Of a stretch of 64,000 nt of DNA, positions 31,773-40,651 are shown in pieces. Under the pieces are notes generated by a model. The model worked only from the letters and a program-made list of their open reading frames with translations, had not been told where the DNA came from and made no database searches. Origin of the DNA: Lachnospiraceae bacterium NE2001 (GTDB lineage Bacteria; Bacillota; Clostridia; Lachnospirales; Lachnospiraceae); contig FOEK01000010.1 of the NCBI GenBank assembly GCA_900110635.1, positions 62,001-126,000 on the forward strand, written 5' to 3'. The translations under genes and the position numbers were made by a program. Each line of letters begins with the position of its first letter. Position 1 is the first letter of the stretch.

Positions 31773-32366
31773 ATGGATAAAGATTATTTTGTAAAACAAC
31801 TGATGATATTTGCAGAAGAATATAAAATAGATGTAAGTGAAGAACTGGTCGGCGATATCGTGAGTCTTGCCAGTTTCAGAGTGGTAAAGAAAGGGGAGAT
31901 ACTTGCCTCTATTGGAGATGACACAACCTACGCAGGGCTTATCCTTTCAGGGCTGGCACGTGCATATTACATAGATAATGACGGAAATGATATTACAAGA
32001 GGTTTTGCGCCGGAAGGTGTCATGTTTATGGATGAGGGCTTTTTTGAATATACAGAAAGAAACTGTATGTGGGAAACGCTCGAAGAAACAACCATCATGA
32101 TTTGCGAGACGGCGGCTATAAAAAAGATGATCAAAGAAAATGATTCGTTTAAAGATATTTGGATCTATCTTTTAGAAAGTGCTATGAGATATAAGATATA
32201 CAGGGAGAATGGCTTCCTTGTAGAAAATGCAACCGAAAGATACATACATTTTAAAAAGCTATATCCTAATCTCAGTGAGAGGGTACCTCAGAGACATATA
32301 GCAACTTATCTTGGTATCACACCGGAATCTCTTAGCAGGATCAGAGGTGCAATGAAGGAAGATTAA
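31773..32366 (+). CDS. Crp/Fnr-family transcription regulator
   Basis: A 197-aa protein. Residues about 25-120 form a cyclic nucleotide-binding-like beta roll (VVKKGEILASIGDDTTYAGL, LSGLARAYYID). A short helix and a C-terminal helix-turn-helix follow (VPQRHIATYLGITPESLSRI), spanning the recognition helix. The Arg/Ser phosphate-binding residues of true cAMP binders are not seen, so the ligand is unknown. AAGGAGG precedes the ATG. It is coupled to the CPBP protein. Confidence 0.85.
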   Translation: MDKDYFVKQLMIFAEEYKIDVSEELVGDIVSLASFRVVKKGEILASIGDDTTYAGLILSGLARAYYIDNDGNDITRGFAPEGVMFMDEGFFEYTERNCMWETLEETTIMICETAAIKKMIKENDSFKDIWIYLLESAMRYKIYRENGFLVENATERYIHFKKLYPNLSERVPQRHIATYLGITPESLSRIRGAMKED

Positions 32367-32456
32367 ATCTTTTACTTAATTGTGATATAATGGGGCTCTG
32401 CTGTAATTATATATTGTTCAATTATTGGTTAAGAAAGAGATATTTGATAGATTTTT

Positions 32457-33290
32457 ATGAAAAAGAAAAACGATAAACCTAAAATAAGAAAGGGCTTTTT
32501 GATAGTCCTTATCTTTTTTATTGTCTGGACTTTGTGGTCATGGGTTCCGGTAACAGAGAGAATAGAACTTGAACTGTTGAAGGATTCAGGGACGGGTGTA
32601 AGAATAGCACTTATAACTGATGTTCATTCCTGCTATTATGGCAAGAATCAGAACTGGCTTATAAGGAGAATTGACAAGGAACATCCTGATATAATACTTT
32701 TAGCTGGTGATATATTTGATGATATTTTAAAGGACAAGAATACAAAGCTTCTTATGGAGAATCTTATAAAGATGTATCCGTGCTATTATGTTACAGGTAA
32801 TCATGAATACTGGAGCCATAGAGCTGATGAGATGAAAGACTATATGGAGTCCATAGGTGTTCATGTTCTTGCTGGTGACTGCGAGACAGTAACCATTAAC
32901 GGAAGTACACTTGATATCTGCGGAGTTGATGATCCGAATGATCTGACTATGGAGCAGTGGACTAAACAGCTTGATGAAGCTTTTTCTAAAACGGATGAAT
33001 CTCATGTGAGAATTCTTGTATCACATCGTCCGGAAAAGGTTGATGTATACGAAAAATATGATTTTGATCTTGTTGTTTGTGGGCATGCTCATGCCGGTCA
33101 GGTAAGAATACCATTTTTAAATAAGGGAATATATGCTCCTGATCAGGGCCTGATGGCAGAATATGTAAATGGTACTTATCCACTTTCGAATGGCAGTATT
33201 ATGGAAGTAAGCCGTGGGCTGGCAAGAGAGAGTACCATAGCACCAAGATTCTTTAATCATCCAGAGGTTGTTATTATAGACCTCAAATAA
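32457..33290 (+). CDS. membrane-anchored metallophosphoesterase (YkuE-like)
   Basis: A 277-aa calcineurin-like phosphoesterase with one N-terminal membrane helix (GFLIVLIFFIVWTLWSWV) after a basic start. Metal-ligand motifs are all visible: DVHSCYYG, LLAGDIFDD, VTGNHEYW, LVSHRPE and CGHAHAGQ. This order is that of the YkuE/YaeI branch, active on phospholipid- or sugar-linked phosphodiesters at the membrane. The natural substrate cannot be told from sequence. It stands alone, with a likely own promoter in the 90-bp gap upstream. Confidence 0.9.
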   Translation: MKKKNDKPKIRKGFLIVLIFFIVWTLWSWVPVTERIELELLKDSGTGVRIALITDVHSCYYGKNQNWLIRRIDKEHPDIILLAGDIFDDILKDKNTKLLMENLIKMYPCYYVTGNHEYWSHRADEMKDYMESIGVHVLAGDCETVTINGSTLDICGVDDPNDLTMEQWTKQLDEAFSKTDESHVRILVSHRPEKVDVYEKYDFDLVVCGHAHAGQVRIPFLNKGIYAPDQGLMAEYVNGTYPLSNGSIMEVSRGLARESTIAPRFFNHPEVVIIDLK

Positions 33291-33362
33291 TTATTTAAAA
33301 CAGGAATGACTAATGAGTAAATACAGCAGTTTGCAACGGGATATAGAGAAGGGAATAAAAGT

Positions 33363-33812
33363 ATGACTATGAAAAAAGTATTCAAATACATATTGGGGGT
33401 AATGATTATCTTGTTGATGGGCGCACTGGCGAGTTACTTGCTACAGCTTTTACTTCTATCAGCTGTGCAATCAGTTCGCAATGTATTTCTGTTTATCCTT
33501 CTAATGATAATAGGAGCAGTGGCGTTTGTTATTATTAATATCTTGTTCTATATACTAAACAGAAAAAAGCATATATATACAGAAACTGATGGATTGATCG
33601 TTATCTGTATATCCTCTGTACTGTATATAGCTTTTATGTGGTTAGTATTTTCTAAAATTTCTGTTCCATACGAACTCATTCCGAACGCTGAGATGGGCCT
33701 CGGGTTCCTTCAGATTTTGATCCAGATCTTTGATTCTATAGGTGCCGCTGTGTGCCTTATTGCTAGTGGAATACGATTATTGCTATTACGGGGAGAACCA
33801 GCAGAAAACTAA
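33363..33812 (+). CDS. four-helix membrane protein of unknown function
   Basis: A 149-aa hydrophobic protein with membrane helices near residues 8-30, 38-62, 78-98 and 112-140 and no soluble domain. GGGAATAAAAGT before the ATG is a weak site. No family is recognised. Next comes the LytTR-linked operon, separated by 110 bp with operator-like repeats, so this gene probably belongs to the preceding unit. Confidence 0.6.
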   Translation: MTMKKVFKYILGVMIILLMGALASYLLQLLLLSAVQSVRNVFLFILLMIIGAVAFVIINILFYILNRKKHIYTETDGLIVICISSVLYIAFMWLVFSKISVPYELIPNAEMGLGFLQILIQIFDSIGAAVCLIASGIRLLLLRGEPAEN

Positions 33813-33820
33813 TCTTAATT

Positions 33821-33854
33821 TGCAACTTATACATGGCCAAGTGCAACTTGTGCA
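33821..33854 (+). promoter_or_regulatory. direct repeats, likely LytTR operator
   Basis: TGCAACTT occurs at 33821-33828 and 33842-33849, followed in each case by ATACAT or GTGCAT. The 21-bp spacing equals two helical turns, as in paired LytTR boxes. It lies 75-100 bp before an operon that itself encodes a LytTR regulator, so autoregulation is likely. Confidence 0.6.
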
Positions 33855-33922
33855 TATTTTAATACGCGTGTTTTCTTTATTTGATAAGGTGATGCCATCA
33901 AAGAAAAAGGAGCATTACTAAA

Positions 33923-34636
33923 ATGAAAGTTTTAAGAAGAAAACACGAATTAACAACAGAGCAGAAAAGACTTGATGTGAATCTTTGGATTATCGCACTT
34001 GTGTCAATGTTGGTATATAGCATTTATGCTGTTATAGGTAGCAATCTGAGTTCTTTCTTCAAGGATAGCAGTATCTCAGTTTGGCCTCGTCTATTAACAT
34101 CAGCAGCTATGGAATATGGAATAGCTGGACTTGGAATCACATTGGTTTGCCTTCTTAGAAGAGAGTCATTTGCAAGCTATGGATTAAAAAAGGAAAATGC
34201 TTTAAAAGCTATTGCTGGTGCTGTAATCAGCTTTTTCCCACTTATAATATTTAAAATTGCTTCAGGTCAGTTTGAAGGATATGAGCCACTCAGTGTGATG
34301 GTTTCAAATGATCTTCATAAAGCAGGAATTATCAGTACTATAATTGGTACTCTTATAATAGGTTTAGTATGGGGATTCTTTGAAGGCTTCAATTATGCAG
34401 TGATTGCAGAGATTGTTTCAAGAAGACATCCTTCAAAGAGTAAGTTTTTTGACTGGGGTGTGCTTGTTGCAGCAATTATGGGAATTCTTTTCCATCCAAT
34501 ACATTTTGATACACTTGGAATAATTGATTTTATTGTTACATTTATCGCATTATATGGAATGCTGATAGTAAGAAAGCGTACCGGAAATTCCTGGGGATGC
34601 GTATTTGCATTCATTTTTATCTGGAACGCATTTTAA
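33923..34636 (+). CDS. polytopic membrane protein, possible CPBP relative
   Basis: A 237-aa protein with about seven hydrophobic helices. The segment GFFEGFNYAVIAEIVSRR and the later His in ILFHPIHFD could correspond to worn CPBP-protease motifs, but the EExxxR pair is not intact. It is the first gene of an operon with a LytTR regulator and a DUF3021 protein and follows the repeats at 33821. AAAGGAGC precedes the ATG. Function unknown. Confidence 0.6.
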   Translation: MKVLRRKHELTTEQKRLDVNLWIIALVSMLVYSIYAVIGSNLSSFFKDSSISVWPRLLTSAAMEYGIAGLGITLVCLLRRESFASYGLKKENALKAIAGAVISFFPLIIFKIASGQFEGYEPLSVMVSNDLHKAGIISTIIGTLIIGLVWGFFEGFNYAVIAEIVSRRHPSKSKFFDWGVLVAAIMGILFHPIHFDTLGIIDFIVTFIALYGMLIVRKRTGNSWGCVFAFIFIWNAF

Positions 34637-34650
34637 AAGGAACTGAAAAA

Positions 34651-35124
34651 ATGAAACTTAATCTTTTTGAAGATAAAAACTTAAATGAAGAGCGTGTGGA
34701 TCTATATTTCACAAACATGCGTCCGGTCATTAGCCAGATTATAGATACGGTTAATTCAGAACGTCCTACATTTTCAGGACGTCCAGCAGATGAGGATTTG
34801 GATGATTGGGAAGAGACAATTCTTGATCCGGGCGATATATATTATTTCGATTATGTGGATAGAAAGCTCTTTGCATATACAGAGACAGGTGTGTTCAGGC
34901 TTATGAATACACTTGGCTCATGTGAGGAAATGCTTTGGAATTACGGGTTTGTAAGAGTTTCGAAGTCCAATCTTATAAATATATATAAGATAAAACAGCT
35001 GAAGCCGGATATTAATATGAAGGTCTATGCCTTCTTTGATAACGGAGAACGTATCTGTATAAACAGAAGCTATAAGAAAGCATTCAATGAATATCTTCAA
35101 AAAATGAGGAGGATAAATCAGTGA
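34651..35124 (+). CDS. LytTR-domain transcription regulator
   Basis: A 157-aa regulator; ATG 34651 is chosen over the long frame start at 34597, which overlaps the previous gene. Residues about 50-157 are a LytTR DNA-binding domain: DIYYFDYVDRKLFAYT, then VRVSKSNLINIYKIKQL and the final RICINRSYKKAFNEYL. There is no receiver domain, as usual for LytTR proteins paired with DUF3021 membrane partners. It probably binds the repeats at 33821-33854. Confidence 0.88.
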   Translation: MKLNLFEDKNLNEERVDLYFTNMRPVISQIIDTVNSERPTFSGRPADEDLDDWEETILDPGDIYYFDYVDRKLFAYTETGVFRLMNTLGSCEEMLWNYGFVRVSKSNLINIYKIKQLKPDINMKVYAFFDNGERICINRSYKKAFNEYLQKMRRINQ

Positions 35125-35561
35125 AAGAGTATTTTAAAAAGCTTTTTTTAGGAATATGTATAAGCTATACTTCTGTTTCTGTGACGGCTGCTGGAATCAA
35201 TGCTATAACAGGAATGGAAAATGATAATTCTAATACGTTGGTTATGTTCGCATTTTGCGTAATTGCATCTATTGTTCTGTCACTTTATTCGCTTTTTGAT
35301 AATGTAAGTCCGCTGGCTATGATGATACTGCAGTATGTAGCTGCGTGTTTCTTCTGTGGGTTGTTCCTGCTTGCTATAAGCAGACTTGATCCCATATCTC
35401 CGAGAGGCTGGTTTGAGTATTACAGATCTTTCACGATACCATATATTATTATAGCTGGAATATTCTACTATTATCTTTCCAAGGAAGTTAAGAATCAGAA
35501 TAAGTTGATTCAGGAAATCCAGGAGAAGAGTACAGATTCAGGCACTCACTCAAATATTTAA
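35121..35561 (+). CDS. DUF3021 membrane protein
   Basis: A 146-aa protein with four membrane helices (near residues 8-28, 40-60, 68-88, 108-126) and a short charged cytoplasmic tail. It overlaps the LytTR gene by 4 bp. LytTR-DUF3021 pairs are widespread in Firmicutes, the membrane protein acting as inhibitor or sensor of the regulator in characterised cases. AGGAGG lies in the end of the LytTR gene. Confidence 0.85.
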   Translation: MKEYFKKLFLGICISYTSVSVTAAGINAITGMENDNSNTLVMFAFCVIASIVLSLYSLFDNVSPLAMMILQYVAACFFCGLFLLAISRLDPISPRGWFEYYRSFTIPYIIIAGIFYYYLSKEVKNQNKLIQEIQEKSTDSGTHSNI

Positions 35562-35755
35562 CCTTTGGTTGATTGCATTTTATTATGCTTGCCATTCACG
35601 GCTTTTTTATTACAATTCACAACAGATTTACTATATAGGCTTTGCTGTTGTAATAATATCAAATCATCACATAGGACGATCACAAAGTGATCGGACTTCC
35701 AAGTGAAACAAAGAATATACAATGCGAGATAAGTAAGCGCAAGGAGGATAATAAA

Positions 35756-36754
35756 ATGAAGGAAAGTATTAAGAACAAGGTTGATCTATTGGTTGCTAAC
35801 AAAGAAATAATCGAAAAAGAGTTCAAATGGGGGTATTCTCTTATGAATGTAGCAGCGGCACTTGTATTTACAGGCGCAAAAAAAGAAGCTGATATAGAAA
35901 GACTTAAGGAATGTAAAAGAGTTCTAAAAAAGAATACTGGTACATTCTCCAGCTTCCAAAGTGATTCAGAGGCTGTTATAGTAAGCAAGATGGCTCTGGC
36001 AGATGATCCTGAGCAATATATAAAGGATGTTAAGGCTATATATGATATTCTTAATAAGAAGCATACCTTTGATAATTCGTATTTGATTCAGGGTGCTATC
36101 TGCATATATGAGGCTGGCAGAATGGATGAGGCAGAAAGAATTGCTGAAAAGTATAGGGAACTTTATAAGAAGATGGATAAGAAGCATCCGTTTCTTACTT
36201 CGTCCGATGATATAGTTTATGTAGTTCTTCTTGCAATGACAGACAAAGATGTTGACACTATTTTTAACGAGATTGAAGAATGCTATACATATCTTAAAAA
36301 TGAAGTAAAGCTTAAGGTTGGAAATGATGAGCTTCAGGGACTTGGCGAGATACTAGCTCTTACAGACGGCGATATTAAGGAAAAGAGTGATAAGGTTGTA
36401 AAGCTTTATAATACTATTATAGATCACGGTATTAAATGGGGTAAGGAATATAATGAGTTTGGTTCACTTGGAACACTTATAGATATTGATGTTGATAATA
36501 ATACTCTCGTAGACGAGATAGTTGAAGTTTCAGAGTATCTTAAGAGTAGCAAGGGTTTCAGTGGCTGGACCATGGATAATAAGCAGAGACTTATGTTCTC
36601 AGCAATGCTTGTAGGAGATTCTTATAGCGAGAATGGAGCATTAATGGGTAGCTCGGCTGTTACAAGTACAGTGGCTATGGTAATAGCAGAGGAAGTTGCA
36701 CTTATGATATGCATGATGGCTTGCGTATCTGCAACAACGACAGCAACCACCTAA
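35756..36754 (+). CDS. DUF4003 family protein
   Basis: A 332-aa protein; ATG 35756 follows AAGGAGGATAATAAA. It is mostly helical, with the DUF4003 pattern: FKWGYSLMNVAAALVFTG near the start, repeated helical pairs (YLIQGAICIYEAGRMDEAE), and a hydrophobic Thr-rich C-terminus (VAMVIAEEVALMICMMACVS). The family occurs in Firmicutes and has no known function. It has its own terminator (36798-36827). Confidence 0.8.
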   Translation: MKESIKNKVDLLVANKEIIEKEFKWGYSLMNVAAALVFTGAKKEADIERLKECKRVLKKNTGTFSSFQSDSEAVIVSKMALADDPEQYIKDVKAIYDILNKKHTFDNSYLIQGAICIYEAGRMDEAERIAEKYRELYKKMDKKHPFLTSSDDIVYVVLLAMTDKDVDTIFNEIEECYTYLKNEVKLKVGNDELQGLGEILALTDGDIKEKSDKVVKLYNTIIDHGIKWGKEYNEFGSLGTLIDIDVDNNTLVDEIVEVSEYLKSSKGFSGWTMDNKQRLMFSAMLVGDSYSENGALMGSSAVTSTVAMVIAEEVALMICMMACVSATTTATT

Positions 36755-36797
36755 TTTTTTAAATATCAAATAACAATTGAATGACAATTTTCGAGAG

Positions 36798-36827
36798 AAG
36801 CCCTTCCTATAGGATGGGCTTTTTTTC
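36798..36827 (+). terminator. intrinsic terminator after the DUF4003 gene
   Basis: AAGCCC (36798-36803) pairs with GGGCTT (36816-36821) around the inner TCCTA/TAGGA, followed by a run of T's to 36827. Confidence 0.85.
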
Positions 36828-36952
36828 ATTATATTTTAATCTTTGTTGGACATTAGTTGGACATAACAGAATATAATGTTTTTCATTATCTAAAACTCTA
36901 TCAGATAAAGAGTAAATACACTCAGGAATATGTTAAAAAATAGGAAAACACT

Positions 36953-39319
36953 ATGCCATCATCTATACTTTCTAAATCAAAAAATATTCAAAAGAATTAT
37001 AAGGAACAGGCTGATAGTCTTAATGAGAAACTACAGACTGATTTTTTTAACCAGAGTGTTGCAGACAGGGAGAAAGACGTTTCTGAAATGCTTTTAAACT
37101 ATTATATTATAAATACTGGAAAGCATCTTAATGAAGAGAGAAAAAAGCGTTCATATGATGCTGTTTATAATTATCTATCTAGTATAGGTGAAACACATCT
37201 GGGTAAAAAACACGTCGACGAATATACTAAAGACATTTTCGATGAAGATGAGGACAGTATATATCATGATTTTGACGTTGTTGTTGACGCTCCGAATGGA
37301 AAAGAAGTATTTCAGATATTGTATTTGGATGAAATAAAGAAAACGGACGCATTCAAGAATATTATTACCGCAAAGAATCAGCAAGAGCTTAATGTCGCTA
37401 TTAATAATGCGATTGCTGAAACTGAGAAGGGGCTGGGAGCATTTCAAAATGTTAAGCTCCCTGAGGTTGCGGAAGAATACAATGCAAAAGCAAGAAAACA
37501 CTATGATGATAAAGTTATCCGTGTTCATAGAAGAATAGATAGCTATTTGGCTGATACTGTATGGAAAAATGAACTGAAGGAATATGAATTCAATGACCTT
37601 CATATCAGCAGTCTTGAGAAAAATGCTCAGCTTATAGGTGATCTCTACAAGGAACTAAAAAGTGTTGATTATAAAACTAGCAGTCCTAATTTTAGGAGCT
37701 TTAAGCGAGAACTGAAAAATCTGAAGAAGCTTTCTGAAAAATATGCAAAGCAGGGAAGAGTTATCAGTATGCATGAGATGTCTGAGTACAATAAACTTGC
37801 CAGGAAGGTTTTGGAGATGTCAGATGTCTATCTTTTGAATAAGAAAAAGATCAATTCTCCTTACGCTAGGAATAGAGTAGAAATGGTTAAAAGCATAAAA
37901 AAACGTCTGAGTGTCAATACTCAGGCTACCATTAGCGCTGCAGATTCTGTACGAGAAGAGCTTCAGACGTATGCCTTTGGAAATAAGATGAAGGTTATAG
38001 ATAAATATGCCGTAATCAGTAAATATAACAGGCATGTTTTTCTGGGAGAACATAAGCTCTCGGAATTGTATAATTCTGCTTTTTCTTTAGGGAGAAGTGC
38101 CGGATATTCCATATCAGTTTTTGTTTTGATGAATATGGGCTATAACATAAATGACATCATGGATACAACCAAGCTCACAAAGGAAAAAGCTCAGGTTTTT
38201 GAAGATGTTCTCAGACGTTGTAAGAGCAACGATCCGGAGGATAATAAATGGCTGGCTAAGCAAATGTATGATGGTTTTAAACTATCTGATAAATACCTTG
38301 ATCAGGCATATAAAAAGATAGATTTTAGCAGGAAAGATTTTTATAAGGATGATAATTATGCGTTGATGCACAACCTGTCCATTGTTTCCTTTGATATTTA
38401 TCAGGAAATGCATCACGTCATTGATGAAATGAATAAACTGGCTGATGAAGATCCGACGTATGATAGGGAAAAGAATCCAGATTTCAGTTATTATCGTAAT
38501 CAGCGAAAAGGTATTGTCTCTATGATGGGGGATAATATAGATAAGATCAGGGAGCCAATATCTCAGATTAAGCTAGATCCTTCTTCAGAATCAGTCATGT
38601 ATGTAGAATTGATCAAAAATGCTGTAGGTATTAAATATCTTCACGATATTTTAAAGGAAAACCAGAATAAGGATATCTCGTACACTGATCTAACGGTTCA
38701 AAAGAATGCGGAAGTTCGAGATATGTGGGATACCAAATTGAATAATGCTTCTTATGGATATTCAAAGGTGCTTATGAACGAAAAGGAAAGTACGCATGAA
38801 TTACTTAATGAAATACTGGATGGAACTGTTTTAAATAATGTGACCTTTAATCCAAACGCCAAAGATGGCAAGGTGATCAGCGGACTTCCTACTGAAAAAG
38901 AACTTGCTCTTATGGCCGAGGACCATAAGTTCCTTCGTATAGCGAAGAAGAAGCTTCATCATTTGGAAAATGATACATTTTCCAGTGTGGAAGACGTTGA
39001 TCATTATGTAGAAGATGCGGCTATAGTTGCAGCAGCTGAGATATATAAGCTATCCGGAGCAAGGCCGATTGATGAAAAGACTAATGAGCCAATTTCACTG
39101 GTGACAGCCAGCAAAAGGCTGATGAAAAACAAGTCATTTCAGAAAATGCTTCGTAATAAGAAGAGTGGAAAATATAAGAATCCTAAGGCTTTTGCAAATG
39201 AAATAAAAGATAAAAAAACTATCCGCAGGTTAGCATATGTAGTATCCGGAAAGCCAATTGTAAAAAAGACCGCTGAAGAATATGAGAAATCGGCAGGTAG
39301 TGGCATAGGATTACATTAG
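36953..39319 (+). CDS. large soluble helical protein of unknown function
   Basis: A 788-aa protein without signal peptide or membrane helix. It is rich in Lys, Glu and Asp and predicted mostly helical, with coiled-coil-like stretches (LIGDLYKELKSVDYK; KELKNLKKLSEKYAKQ-like). It ends in SAGSGIGLH. No catalytic motif or family was recognised. It is preceded by about 200 bp with TTGGACAT repeated at 36846 and 36855 and lacks an obvious partner gene. It could be a structural or phage-like protein, but nothing supports either. Confidence 0.65.
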   Translation: MPSSILSKSKNIQKNYKEQADSLNEKLQTDFFNQSVADREKDVSEMLLNYYIINTGKHLNEERKKRSYDAVYNYLSSIGETHLGKKHVDEYTKDIFDEDEDSIYHDFDVVVDAPNGKEVFQILYLDEIKKTDAFKNIITAKNQQELNVAINNAIAETEKGLGAFQNVKLPEVAEEYNAKARKHYDDKVIRVHRRIDSYLADTVWKNELKEYEFNDLHISSLEKNAQLIGDLYKELKSVDYKTSSPNFRSFKRELKNLKKLSEKYAKQGRVISMHEMSEYNKLARKVLEMSDVYLLNKKKINSPYARNRVEMVKSIKKRLSVNTQATISAADSVREELQTYAFGNKMKVIDKYAVISKYNRHVFLGEHKLSELYNSAFSLGRSAGYSISVFVLMNMGYNINDIMDTTKLTKEKAQVFEDVLRRCKSNDPEDNKWLAKQMYDGFKLSDKYLDQAYKKIDFSRKDFYKDDNYALMHNLSIVSFDIYQEMHHVIDEMNKLADEDPTYDREKNPDFSYYRNQRKGIVSMMGDNIDKIREPISQIKLDPSSESVMYVELIKNAVGIKYLHDILKENQNKDISYTDLTVQKNAEVRDMWDTKLNNASYGYSKVLMNEKESTHELLNEILDGTVLNNVTFNPNAKDGKVISGLPTEKELALMAEDHKFLRIAKKKLHHLENDTFSSVEDVDHYVEDAAIVAAAEIYKLSGARPIDEKTNEPISLVTASKRLMKNKSFQKMLRNKKSGKYKNPKAFANEIKDKKTIRRLAYVVSGKPIVKKTAEEYEKSAGSGIGLH

Positions 39320-39463
39320 ATGAAAGAGATGACCATAGACCGGTTATTAGCCATATCAGTGAATATATTTCAACTAACGGTTAAATGCTTTTTGTTTCGA
39401 TTAATGTCATATTATTAGTACAGGCTGTATCATATACAAAAAAGATTATAAGGAGGTCTCATT

Positions 39464-39649
39464 ATGCCAAATGTATCTAAGTGTCAGTCACTTTATTCAG
39501 CGCTAGTGTCGCGTTTTCAGTCAGAGAACCCGTCTCTTGTTCTCTCAGATACGATTTCTTCCTGGCTCTACCAGTCAATTTACAGTATCTATGAGACCTC
39601 AGGAGAGGAAGAAGCAGAGAGGTATGTGAGAGAGGCGCATATGGTCTAG
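39464..39649 (+). CDS. small protein (61 aa) with strong ribosome site
   Basis: A 61-aa soluble helical peptide (SLYSALVSRFQSENPS; EEEAERYVREAHMV). AAGGAGG lies 8 nt before the ATG, and a strong terminator follows 4 bp after the stop, so it is a single-gene unit and likely real. Family and function are unknown. Confidence 0.65.
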   Translation: MPNVSKCQSLYSALVSRFQSENPSLVLSDTISSWLYQSIYSIYETSGEEEAERYVREAHMV

Positions 39650-39652
39650 CGT

Positions 39653-39694
39653 AAGAGAGCAATGGCATTTGCCATTGCTCTTTCTCTTTTTGAA
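39653..39694 (+). terminator. intrinsic terminator of the small gene
   Basis: GAGAGCAATGGC (39654-39665) pairs with GCCATTGCTCTT (39670-39681) across a 4-nt loop, followed by TCTCTTTTT. One of the strongest hairpins in the window. Confidence 0.85.
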
Positions 39695-39886
39695 GCTCAG
39701 TATCAGTTTTAGTTTTTTTTGATAACTGCCCTATAGGGATTTCTGAAATAATGCAAAAGATTAAACTAATGGTTTAATATGTTTTGAGGAATATAGTTGG
39801 AGAGGCAGGTTAAGAAGATGGATATAATAATGAGGATACTATTCAACAAATAATGTACAAGAATATATTATTAAGTGTTAAAATAT

Positions 39887-39940
39887 GAATGTGGGATTTG
39901 ATAAAGAAGATGTGAAATCCTGCATTCATTTTTTTATTTT
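39887..39940 (+). terminator. hairpin terminator or attenuator before the nitroreductase gene
   Basis: GAATG-TG-GGATTT (39887-39899) pairs with AAATCC-TG-CATTC (39915-39927), followed by ATTTTTTTATTTT. It stands 27 bp before a start codon, with a possible promoter region just upstream and no gene ending there, so it may be a regulated leader. The 39695-39886 stretch before it shows no coding frame I trust. Confidence 0.6.
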
Positions 39941-39966
39941 TATGATTGATATAGTGAGGGATAAAA

Positions 39967-40629
39967 ATGGATATTAAAGAAGCAATAAAAGAAAGACACA
40001 GTGTTCGTCAGTTTAAGGATACTCCTATTGAAGAAGATGTGAGACTGGAACTTAATAAAATGGCTGAAGAAATCAATAATGAGAGTGGGCTTAATGTTCA
40101 GGTAATATATGATGATCCTGAGTGCTTTGACACCTTTCTTGCTCACTATGGAAAGTTCCAAAATGCTTATAACTACATAGCGCTTGTAGGGAACAAAACC
40201 ATAGAGAATCTGGAGGAAAAGTGCGGCTACTACGGACAGAAGATGGTCCTGGAAGCGCAGAAACTCGGACTCAACACCTGCTGGGTAGGCGGCACATATG
40301 GCAGAGGAAAATGTAAGGCTGATATCGAAAGTGGAGAGAAGATAGTATGTGTAATAGCTCTTGGCTATGGTCAGAATGCTGGGTTCAAGCATAAATCCAA
40401 GCCCGTCTCCAGGCTTTGTAATGTACCTGAAGCGGATATGCCTACCTGGTTTAAGAATGGAATGGTGGCTGCTATGATGGCTCCAACAGCTCTGAATCAG
40501 CAGAAGTTCTACGTAACACTGGATAACGACGATGTTATTATAACGGCTCAGAAAGGTCCATTTACAAAGGTTGATCTGGGAATTGTAAAGTATAGCTTTG
40601 AAGCAGTAACAGGGATAAAATGCAAATAA
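39967..40629 (+). CDS. nitroreductase-family flavoprotein
   Basis: A 220-aa oxidoreductase. It opens with the nitroreductase signature IKERHSVRQFKDTPI (Arg/Ser/Arg contact FMN phosphate) and has the mid-domain helix MVLEAQKLGLNTCWVGG, as in the FMN-binding pocket of this branch, and the late PTALNQQKF motif. Such enzymes use NAD(P)H to reduce nitro compounds or quinones; the substrate is unknown. GAGGGATAAAA precedes the ATG. A hairpin terminator sits in its leader. Confidence 0.9.
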   Translation: MDIKEAIKERHSVRQFKDTPIEEDVRLELNKMAEEINNESGLNVQVIYDDPECFDTFLAHYGKFQNAYNYIALVGNKTIENLEEKCGYYGQKMVLEAQKLGLNTCWVGGTYGRGKCKADIESGEKIVCVIALGYGQNAGFKHKSKPVSRLCNVPEADMPTWFKNGMVAAMMAPTALNQQKFYVTLDNDDVIITAQKGPFTKVDLGIVKYSFEAVTGIKCK

Positions 40630-40651
40630 AAATATTATATATTATCAATGA

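Noticed and set aside
36953-39319. The 788-aa helical protein as a T7SS effector
   Set aside because: It has no LXG or WXG motif, no Gly-rich linker or toxin end, and lies 7 kb from the T7SS block among unrelated genes.
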